A DNA stretch of 64,000 nucleotides from positions 4,868,001 through 4,932,000 of the forward strand of contig NC_092577.1 in NCBI RefSeq assembly GCF_037975245.1, written 5' to 3'. The position numbers and the translations under genes are program-made. Of this stretch, positions 22,701 through 34,700 are shown one piece after another (the first letter of the stretch is position 1; the number at the start of each line of letters is the position of its first letter). The notes under the pieces were generated by a model. The model worked only from the letters and a program-made list of their open reading frames with translations, searched no databases and was not told the origin of the DNA. Origin of the DNA: Apostichopus japonicus. Lineage: Eukaryota > Echinodermata > Holothuroidea > Aspidochirotida > Stichopodidae.

Positions 22701-25700
22701 CATGCCGTTGTACTCGTACTCATGCTGTTGTACTCATACTCATGCCGTGGTACTCATACTCATGCTGTGGTACTCATACTCATGCTGCTGTACTCATACT
22801 CATGCTGTGGTACTCATACTCATGCTGTTGTACTCATACTCATGCCATTGTACTCAGGCTGTTGTACTCATTCTCATGCTGTTGTACTCATACTCATGCC
22901 ATTGTACTCATAACTCATGCCATTGTACTCATACTCATACCTTCATACTCATGCTGTCGTACTCGTTCTCACACCATTGTACTCATACTCACGCTATTGT
23001 ACTCATACTCATGCTGTTGTACTTGTTCTCACACTGTTGTACTCATACCATTGTACTCATACTCATGCTGTTGTATTCATACTGTTGGCTATTAACTCAC
23101 CATCATTTTCTCCCAAACTCTCCTCTCACTACCATCCCCCTTTCACTTCTACTATTTGATTCTTTCCTCTCTTCACTCCTTTAACTCCACTAACAATTCC
23201 TCCATTTTTTTCTGCTCCCTAGATCTCTTGCAGTCCTGCCATCTTCCACCATTATTCTCTACATCCTTTGTCCAATCCACCCCCCACCCCCTTCATATTG
23301 TCTGATATTGTAATGGAAGGAATAGTTCATTGGTAGAACACCAGCGCTGTCACCTTCGGAGCCTAGTTTTATCCGTTTGAAGATAAGCACTCCTGGTACA
23401 TCACTCTGTGAAGGTGGCTTAGTAGGGAAAAATTCACCTTATGCAGAATATCTCTGTCTAGATTAGTTTGCTCTGAGGTCTCTGGACTTGAGACCAGACT
23501 TTGGTGGGTTAAACCTGGTTTTATGAGCGCTCAACCATCCCACTTCCCTCAGAGCAAATTGCTGGTGTTGTTTGTAGCTCCATCTGTGTGAATGCCTTTG
23601 AGTTTCTGCATAGGCAGATGATGTAGCTCGCTCTGAGTGTGATATTGGCTGCTGTATCGGTTATAGCCTTCTTCTTTCCTTTAGGGATGCCCAAGGATGC
23701 AAGACATTTGTTGACTGATGTGTTGCAAAAGCCTCTGCTTCCTACTTCTATCGAAAAGTAGTATGTAGACCATCCTCTGCTCTCGCAGTCAGCCACTAGG
23801 TCTTGGTATTTACACTTCTTTCTAGCATATGCATTTGCCAGATTCTCCTCCATAGGAACTGTAAGCTCTATGATGATAACATTCTTTGTTTTCTTAGAGA
23901 AGATGGTGATATCTGGTCTCTTAGCGGTCTCAGTAATTTCTGGAGGGAACACTATTTGCTTGTGTTCCTCATCCATCAAGAATATCCAGTCACTGGCCTT
24001 CTTCAGGATGTTGGTTGGCTCTGTCTTTGGAAGTGGCAGGACTGGATTTCGGTACGTTGTGCCATCAGCTGAACGAAAGGCTATTGTAGAGATGAAGTCC
24101 AGAGTCTCGGATGTATTGAATTTCTTCTGGTTTGCCTCTACGATGTACAGTGCCAGACCTGATGCAATTGCCCTCAGTGTTTGGTCATGGCGCCAGTTAT
24201 ACCTTCCACTTTGTAGTGAGTAGCTGCAACCATTTAGGATGTGGAACAGTGTGCAATGACGATGATGACATAGTTGGCAGAGTCCTAGGTTGGTCTTGCC
24301 CCACAGCTTCAGATTGGTAGGAGAAGGAAGTTGATCATGAATTGCATTGATGTGGAAGGACAGCAATTCTGGTGTCCAGATATACAGAAGTTTCTTCCAG
24401 GAGGTATCGACCTGCATGGCAGACTCCCACTTCAACCACTGTCCTTGTTTTGCACATCCGTAAAGGTAGACCAACATATCCTCCTCGTCTACATCTTTCA
24501 CTAGCCCGGTGAGGCATTTCCTGTGTTCTTGGTGACTCATGTCTCTGATCAGCTTCTGGTTTCTTTTGTAACCGAGACCTGCTCTGTTGGTCTGGCCCCT
24601 AGCCATCTCATTCAGGATTAGGTGGCATTCTTTCTGTTCTAATTCTTTCATACCATTCCACCTGGCTTTGCTTTTCTTACTTTCCATGCATTTCCTGTAG
24701 AGTGTCTGGGTACTTCCGTCTCTAGAGTGCTTGTTTAGATGGTACTTGGTTACTTGCATACATTTGACTGAAGTGGTGAGCTTTTTCAGTTGCAGACCAT
24801 AGTGTTTCCTGCTCCTATACAGAGCGCTGGTGGTGGTACATCTGCTTATTCTTGCCCACTGCTTCAGGTATTTGGTGCAGATAGCTTCTAGACTTGTGAT
24901 GTAGGTAATTGGGAAGTTGTAGATGGTGAACTCCCATGTCATTTTGGGTATGCTCAATAAACATTTACCAGTTAACTTATCTGTCTGTCTGAGTAAAAAA
25001 AAATTGTCCCTTTTTGTATCTCTGTCAGTTTACCTATGAGGCAGGCAGAGTCTGTATGGAAACATGGGAATGTCAAACACTATAACTTTGAAACAGCTGT
25101 GTATTTCAAAATGGTTAGTGGGTACAGCCGTAACAGAACCCCCCCCCAAAAAAAAAAAAAAAAATTATTGTTGCTTTTCAGATTGGATTTGAATTCCATA
25201 TTTCAGTTTGTTGTTGTTTCATTTACTTACGAAATGTTGTTTTGGAATAACTGAAAGTACATCTTTTTTTGATGCACATCTATACACTGCAAACCCCCAA
25301 CAAGCTTCACCGCACCCCCCAGGATGAGGTTATACCTTGCTGATGTGCGTAGCGTCTAACAACCGACTTTCCCCGAGCAGCTGGGGTAGAGGGAGGTCCA
25401 TCTCGCACTCCAGGAGTGTCATGCGCCGTCTATTGGCCTCCTCTTTCGACACAATCTGCAATAAAAAAAATATTAAAAAAAATCCCAATTAATTAACAAG
25501 CTCACTATTCAACGACAGTTCTCGGGGTAAATTTTTCCAAAGGTAAAGGATTTTTGCAGAAGCAGAGATATTCTCTCCCAGAATGAAATTCCCACTCGTG
25601 GACCTCAAGAATAAGATTTACGTGCAACCATTAGCCTTTGTTTTTTAAAACAATATCCTTCTTTCAAGTTTTTTTTTTGCTACTTAAAGGGTGTGAAGAC

Positions 25701-28700
25701 TCGCGCACAAAGAAACGTGTCATGCCGGTAATCTGACCTAGTTTCGAATGAGGTGTAACAGAAGTGTTAGACACCACCATCGATCCAAGAAAATACACAC
25801 ACAGCTTGCTACCGTCGGTAATTAGACACCAGTGTACAGTCAATACATACAGCTACGGTCAATACCCACAACACAGTGTACATATCAGCGTGGACACCTC
25901 AGGTCTAGATAAAAGATAACAAGGTATCACGTTTCATTACTATCTGCATTTTGTAGCGACAAGCAGAAAACTTCACTTGCAAGCAACCGAAAGTTAACTT
26001 TTTCAGAGCGCGGCACGCGTTTTGGGACGAGTCTTCAACGTCTTTAATGATATTACATTTAGGACTTGAAAATATTCACAGCTTTTACACCCTTTCCAAT
26101 TTTGAGTCTTCCAAGGAGTAAATTCTCACAGACTTTTTCTCCACTATTTTACCAAAAACATTTCCACTAAAACATGAAACAAAGAACTGAACACTATATT
26201 AGACAATTTTTCCCATCTTTTCTAAGAATATTTTGGCAACTATATCTGGCATCTTCGAATGTGCTCTTTTCACAACGTGAAGCTGAACGACTGCAAAATT
26301 TCTGTGAATATTCGAGAAAGGCTGTATAACATACTGCTCTTTCATTCTGCTCACGACATTTAGCTCCAGAATACCATCATCAACCACAATACTAGCATAT
26401 TCATTTTTATGTGGTTATGATATCAAAGAAAATAGACCCAGCAAATCCAATCAAACAATGGGGTATCAAATTTCTGAGAGCCTAACGGCACTACATGAAA
26501 TATAAAACATAATAATATTTTACTACCCACTTCTACCATGTCTTTTTTTGGGGGGGGGAGGGAGTGGGGGGAGAGGAGCACTAGTCTGTTTCAAAACAAG
26601 GCCTACAGTCGTCCTCTTCATCCCTCATCTCACCCCACCCCCCATTATGACCACCATCCTGTTTCTAAAGTTACTTCAGTAAAGATTTAGATTAATTACC
26701 TCCCAGTCCTTTGAAATTGGTTCGTTAAAGAAATCTTCTACGACCTCCACGAGTGGTTCGGTCTGCTCTACTGGTACGAAGCCCAGGTCATCCGGGCTGA
26801 CCTCTTTGCCGTACTTTTCGGGCGACCATTGTAGGAAAAAGTTGTACAGGTTGTCGGCCCTGAGATAAGGAAATAAAAAAATCAAAGGTTTTGTCTTAAA
26901 ATCTAACAAACACCTGAAGTCTTGTTTATATTTTGTTTGCATTAAATTACACATTTCTGATTGTAACGATACACTCTAATGGGATAAATCTGGGGATATG
27001 ATTTCATCAAATTTATTTACCCAAGCCACATGAAAGCAAAAGTCGTGTTGTGTTTTGTTTTGTTAATAAATTTGTGACTAATTGCTGATTCATATTGCCC
27101 TTCATAATACCATTCATTGGCATGACTAATCAACTTTCACTTCAACAAATGAAAGAGACAAATGCAAAGTATTTTGAAGCTACCTGAAGAGCTTTCAGTA
27201 CGTGTTTGATTACAACCATGACAAACATCTGAGCGATGAAAATTTCAGACTGAAGTGAATATATTCAACATGCCATGCCATGACATGACATACATAACAC
27301 ACCTTAATAGAGTATAACGTAACATTAACAAAACGTAACATAACATAACACACCTTAATATAAGGTAACATAACATAACATACCAAGACAAATGTAGCAT
27401 AACATAACATAGCTTACTATAAGGTAACATAACAAACCAAGACAAATGTAGCATAACATAACACACCTTAATGTAAGGTAACATAACAAACCAAGACAAA
27501 ATGTAACCTAACATAACACACCTTAATGTAAGGTAACATAACAAACCAAGGACAAAATGTAACCTAACATAACACACCTTAATGTAAGGTAACATAACAA
27601 ACCAAGACAAAATGTAACATAACATAACATACCTTAATATAAGATAACACACCAAGACAAAAATGTAGCATTTACATAACACACCTTAAAGTAACATAAC
27701 ATACCAAGACAAAAAGTATTGTAACCTAACATAACACACCTTAATAGAACATAACATACCAAGACAAAATGTATTGTAACCTAACACACCTTTATATAAG
27801 GTAACATAACATACCAAGACAAAATGTATTGTAACCTAACACACCTTTATAACGTAACATAACATACTAAGAGAAAATGTAGCATAACATAACACACCTT
27901 AAAGTAACATAACATACCAAGACAAAATGAAGCATAACATATTTATGGGAACACTCACTTATCTCGCGGAATGGCAAACCAATATTCTGGAAGCTTTTCT
28001 GATTTCTGAGTTTTTAATGTTTTAGTTGAGCCGTTGTTCTCCTCTTCCTCCTCTCCCTCTTCGCCAGGCTGCGGCCTCACGAAAGTCTTCTGCATCGGAC
28101 GGTAAACTTTCAGGCAAAGGTAGAGAGGCGGATCTTCGTATCGTTGCGCCGGCCTCGGTCGAAACTCTTCACGCAAAGAGAGAGTGAGAGAGATTAACCG
28201 TAAAGATCAATGTATTGTAACATGAAAAGAAAATAAAGGGGGGGGGGGGAAGAAATGTAAGAATACTTCTGCTATAAGTTTGCCTTCTTCTCTCCATCCC
28301 TTGTCTAATAATCTTCTTACATCTTTCTCTTTTGTGTTCACCATGCTCATTAACCTGTCGGTATTCTGTGTGTGTATTTCTCCCTTCTGTTACTGTTACT
28401 TGTCATTCAGCCTCTGAAGAAGATCATGAGCACTGGGATCGAAACATCAGGCCCTCTTAGTTTTACACCTAAGTTTCCTGGAATAGATATTACAAGATTG
28501 TTTTCAGGAGCTCTCATCTTAAGCCTGACACCACCAGACTGTAGCAGTAATTCACTACAAAGTTCAGCCGTCCACTGGGTGATCTATGTTTGAAGACATA
28601 ATTGATATTAACCGATCGCAAGACGAACCACTCAAAAGCTGAAATCAGAACACTGTGCGATATCTCCTGTTGGAAAAAGCCGGAACTTGCTGTGGGAGCT

Positions 28701-31700
28701 GTTTTAAGGCTAATTTGTACTTTATTCTCATAAATTATATATGAGAAAAGCTCTCATATATATGTTTTCATCAAGATCTTTGCAATGGTTACTTGTGGAT
28801 TAAAAATGGGAGAAAAGTAGTCTTATATTCTTTTTAGAAGAAATGCTAATGTAGTATTCTAATGTTGTACAGAATCTTTCTAATTAGCCTGCATGACTAG
28901 AATCCTCCTTACTTGTGGAATATTTGCATACAATCATAATACAAGTCAATATTTTATGCCAACTTTATGAGGAAACCCCCAGAATTAAGATATACAAATA
29001 TATACAATTAAAATCGTAGTGAGTTGGAAAATCCAGAACAGTGAAAAAACTTCCAGCCTCCACCGGGATTCGAACCAGGGCCTCCCGCTTTATATGCGGA
29101 CACCCTAACCACTAGACTATGGATGCTGATTGTATGTCCAAAGGTTCGAAACCGGTAAGAAAGGTCGTAATTCCACTGTAGGCGTTTTCACCTGTATCGA
29201 ATATATATAAATAACTTCTAAAGAAGACAATACCATGTGGATACAGTGACATCAAAGTGTCTGGGCCAAGACCAAATTCAAAACTGAATCAGATGAGCAT
29301 TTACATACTACTTAATGAAATACTTGTTAATTACTGCTCGTTTAGTGAACTCATAGATAAAGAGAGTCTCAAGTTGATCAAATACTAGGATACATACATA
29401 CATACGCATTTTTTTTGCGAATTCATGTAAAAATTCAAATTTACATACTGCAAAAATTATTGAAATTTGCTGACCAACTATTTAGGCATCACTGCGACTA
29501 CCTATCGTTCAACTACTTACCTTGCCCTCCAGCGTTCCTGAATCTATCAACCTGCACGCAAGCTTGCTACAGTACCTACTGTACAGCACAGTCCAATGCA
29601 CTACACCAGTAGTAAACTGTACATGATATTTATAAATAAGATATACATCGCCCTTCAATCTCTCTCTCTCTCTCTGTTGTTAAAATACTTCAGAGTTGTA
29701 ACTTCGACCCGATTGCGAAAATATACAACAAACCACGGCACACACTATTACAGAGACACAGAGAGAGAGGATTGGCCTCCAAAACTGAAACAATTAAAGT
29801 CTGTACATAACACGCAGCGTTTAATTTATTTAATTGCAGAGGTCTTTTTTCCAACCAATTAATCATCTGATCTGGATCCTCATTCTCTTTCGGTCTCATC
29901 GATCTCACCAAACTCTCTCTGGCTTTCTCTTTCTCTCATCTCTTTTGCTCTCCATGAGAAACAGAGACCAAAGATGAAATACCGTCAGCCTTACAAAAAA
30001 ATTGATTTGAAATCAGCTTCTCTTCAGGAATATCAAACCGGGTGAGTATTTATTACTCCCAGGTACGAGACTGTGCCATGGGGAACTAGCTACTGTATGT
30101 GTGCTTCTGCGTCATCACATTTCTATGTGTGTGTGTGCGTGTGTGTGCGTTTGTTTTGTATTCTGACCGAGGACTTGAACAAAAGAATTCCAGGTCCTCG
30201 CTTGTGATTTCTAAAGAATCACCACGAAGAATTCTATTGCATGGGGTATTGTTAAGGTTAGGGTACGTGGATTTGAACAATGGAAAATACAATGGGGTCC
30301 TCGGTCTGAATGTAATACAAACATGTGTGTATCCTTTACAATACGATTGGTGCCGTCATGGAGGCATTGTAGGAACAACAGTCCTCCACATTGGAATGAT
30401 AAGGCTGCACAGTTAATGAAATTAAACGTTTGAACACGGAAGGTGAGTGTTAACAATTCAGGTAAAACAGCAAAACTTCTACACTTACGGAATGACACTT
30501 CTGCTATAAAGATTGGATATATACATAACTGGGTATATATATGGTATCCAAAGTAATTTCTTTGACCAATCAAAAATGTGTGTCTAATCTCTGTCTTCAT
30601 CTGTTTAAACATTGATCATTGAAACTACAATTCTTTTTGCTAAATTTTCCAGGGATAAATACACCGACCAGAGAAGGCATGCCAAGATGTGCTAAAACAA
30701 TCAAACATGTTGCAAGCTCGCAGTATATATATCATGTAGTAAACCTCAAAAAAGCCCATGATTATGGTTTCAAATTATATTCCAAGACACCAAACCACTA
30801 ATTTCTACGCTCAGCAGCATGCAGATGATACTAAAATGTGAATGGGGAGGATGGAGGGGGGGGGGACAAATTATAAATGTCATGCCCAACTGATCTGGGT
30901 ACGAGCTTCAAATGGTGCAATCAGAAGCTTATTTGGACTATAAATATATGATAATAGTAATGATCAGCAGTTATTTTTACGACGCTTAAGTGACCACAAA
31001 TGTGGGAGAAACCCACAAAGGCTTATGGATTACAACTTACACGTTGGGGTGGCTTCCAATTCAATATTTTAACTCCCCAACTTGGAATCTTTTCAATTTA
31101 GAAAATCATTTCAGATGGGAAAACGGTAAATTGCTCTTGGATGGATAAACCCACCTTAATATGACCCAGCTAGGTATCGAACCCAGAACCTACCGATTGC
31201 TAAGCGTCATTGCTTCAAATGCCACCGCCTTTATCCACTCGGCCACAGCACCCAACCCCTCCACCTCCTCCCTATGTGCAAGCCACCACTCAGTATTGAT
31301 GAAGATGATAACAAATGAACGCATGCTTCCATGAGCAACTAAACAACGTGCCAACATACAGTTCATTGTTTACACTTTGTATTTAAATCATATTACAATT
31401 TCCTTTCTACCTTTCTTTCCTTCTTTTTTTGCTTTCTGGTAATATTGGGAGCAAAATATGACCTAGATTCCACTTACATTGTCTTAATGTTATATTCCCC
31501 TAAAGTCTAAAATGTTCAAAAATGATGAATTTTTAGACAGTCAAACATCCCATATATATCAGGGATGAGACTGGGGTAAGAAAGAAATCACGGAACTTTG
31601 CAAAACATGCGGTATAGGCTCCAGTTTGCGTATGCTACAGTGTGTTAGGATAATAGTTTTTGTCCCCGAGGTAGAGAAGAAACCATGGATATTCCGCGAA

Positions 31701-34700
31701 TTCGCGGAAAAAGCTCATGCCTTATATATGGGATGTTTTAGCATAATTTAGTAATAGGAAATTGTAGCATAATTTAGTATTTTACGGAAACACCATCATC
31801 TGAAGTGTGAGTAACTGATGTACCATGGTTTTATTAACAATGTGGCTCTGTTAAATGAGTCATTGCTTGAATCTCGGCTGACGGAAGCAAAGTGAAAGAA
31901 ACCACGACTTTAACTAGAACCATGCAACTTAACAGTCATTGAAATGTGTTGTATCAACTAACAAATTACTGTTGAATTGAATGGCTCTAGTAAAGTGATG
32001 GTCTCTTACATCAGTCGAGATTCAAGACATTCAAGACCTTAGCTAGAACCATTCAACTTAACAGTAATTGAAATGTGTTGGATCAACTAAGAAATTACTG
32101 TTAAATTGAATGGTTCTAGTAAAGTGATGGTTTCTCACATCAGTCGAGATTCAAGACAATTTTACCCACCAACCATTAGAGAATGCAAACTATGGGGAGG
32201 GAGGAGAGGAAGGGAAGGAGAGGGGAGGGGAGGGGATGGGAGGGGGGAAGGAGGAGTATGGTGGAGACATATTTGAATATCCAAAGGCACACGGCAATTA
32301 TACATAACACCTACACACACTAACAATGTACTAACATGCCAATCCATTACGGCCATCAATAATTGCCCTCAAACTTAAAAAGCAATTTTACAAAACACTA
32401 AAAGCTTTCACAGATCATTTCTAAAGGTTAAAGGGTTAATGAAAACAAAAAGGAATGTCTCAGATCAGGTGAAAATCCACTTTGAAGAATGACAGTAATA
32501 ATGCTTACGGAAAGTTTGAAAATTCAGAGGCCATTTTTTAGCATAATCTAGGGGCAACAGTGATAAACCTTTAACAGGCTACAGTAGCTTTATAATGGTC
32601 TCTTTATTTGATTATTGGATAAGTATCATTCACTAGTCCTATTTCTATACATGTGCTACTTTAAGGGTAGGGGGGGTACAAGACGAGGGGAGGAGGAAGG
32701 GGGGAGGGGTTTAGAGAGAGACAATGTCAACAATTCCCTTGCTCATGGAATGACAGTAACTTCTTTACTCTTTCAAAACTTAATTTTTCATTTTATAATA
32801 ATAATTTGTGAAATATGTACGACTTTAAAATTGCAAATTTTTTGTTTTGCACACAGGGTGAAGCATTCATTGAGGTAGGGATCCATCTTTTATTCAATGA
32901 ATTCCCTCATAAAACTAGGGGCGAATGGATCACACAAATGTCACGGCAAAAGAAGCAACAAATACAATTATCAATCATTTGGTTAAGGAGGGATACAACA
33001 CTTTTATCAGGCCAAAAAATACTACGACAAATGTCGGAGAGAAATGAAAAAAGTCACAATTTGTAGGCAAACAACATAGCGTCCACGATTAGCCAAATGT
33101 TCTGGTGCCAGAAAAATATCGAACAAAAGAAAAATACTGGAGAAGCTAAATCGTGAAAGGTAAAACATCGGGTAAATTTATCGGAGAGCATACATGTCTA
33201 TCTTCAGTAATTATGGTATTGGTAACAAAAAAACAAAAAAAAAACAAAAAAAAATAAATAATAATGTATGGTAATTGATGGTCGGGGGTCTGATGACCTA
33301 AACAATGCTGCTAAAAATAACAAATGATGTCATGCGAGGTTTGGTTCCACAACAAACGGTACATGGTGAGTGAGATGAGGAAAGCAAACCAAATCTCTAC
33401 TGTTGCATTAAAAGTATTCACAAAACAAGAAATTTAATTCATTAACGTCCAATTAATTTCTTCCCCCCCCCATTGTTCCACCTCTCCCTCCCTCCTTCCC
33501 CCAACCCCACCCCTCATGATTATTATGGTTTGGTATTAAAGTTGAAATATGGAGATTATCTTCCACAAAGATAAAATAAATGCAATAAAACCAGGATACA
33601 GGTTTCGACGGTAGTGAAAAATAAAAGGGTGAGTTCACAATTTACGTGAGTGATTTAACTTGTTAAAATCTAAATCAGTTTTTTTCTCCCTCCCTCCCTC
33701 CCTCCCCACTAACCCCAACCCCCCCTTCCCCACCCCCAAATTGGTTTTTGTAGTAAATTTGAGATACATAGAGACTCTCCTCACTAAAGACCAGGACTGA
33801 ATTTTGGTGAAGTTTTTAATATAAAAATTATAAATGCTACAGGGTAATTGTCACTGCCCCTAGTTCCCCTCCCATCCCCCAATCATCCCAACACCTGCCT
33901 ACATCCCACCCCCCATTCCTTACCCCCCTGCCTAAGAAAAGGATCCTCTGAAATGATAATTAGGTATTACTAGTAACTGACAATATTTGTATTTATGCAA
34001 ATTAGGATAGGTCTGATGCAAGCCTGATTCGATATCGTTTTCATTTAATCTTGGACTATTCATTATTTTCAAACCACAATTACAAATCCTCCACAGTAAG
34101 CTAGACAGTCAATTAATGGTCACCTCATGCCTAGGCTGCAACTTGTATTTTGCACCTCCCACCCTATTTGGCATTCTTTCCCACACCTGATAAAGTGAAC
34201 AGTTTTTTTAAAATGTCCCAATGTCTAGGAACACATTTGATACGTCAGAACCTCCAGGAAAGCATTTTTAGTGACTAAAATATAGCAATATTTAGCTATG
34301 TTAACTATTTCACAGCCAAAAGCGGTTACAATTTTAACATCTAATGTGGCACTATATAATGACAACTCTTAATTTTGTAGGACACCTATTTTGTATGGAA
34401 GGTGATTGGCATTACCTTGGAAAACAAACAGCTATATTTATTAATTAGTGTAAAGTCTCCAAGCTGAAAATCCCCAAATAACTCCCATTCCATTTAAAAT
34501 ATGGATCCTTGTCAACCATTTACACTTTGCAACAATTTATTCTTTCATCAAGCTTTTTTGGATAGTGATTGGGGGCCGGGGGGGGGAGGGGGCAGATTAA
34601 TGGAAGTTTTTATTTATTACTTTTATCTAAAATTTGGAACAGAAATGCTTTGTTTCTAATAACCGATGGGGTCACCCAACAATGAGATCAGACGGTCTTT

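Noticed and set aside
22497-23184. Three overlapping + strand ORFs of 138, 175 and 214 codons rich in Tyr, Ser, Cys, His and Leu
   Set aside because: They are translations of a 20-bp tandem repeat with no stop in any frame, so all three frames are open. Not a protein.
27245-27682. 145-codon minus-strand ORF rich in Cys, Tyr, Val and Leu, resembling a membrane protein
   Set aside because: It is read from the ~55-bp minisatellite in intron 7; the hydrophobicity is a product of the repeat.
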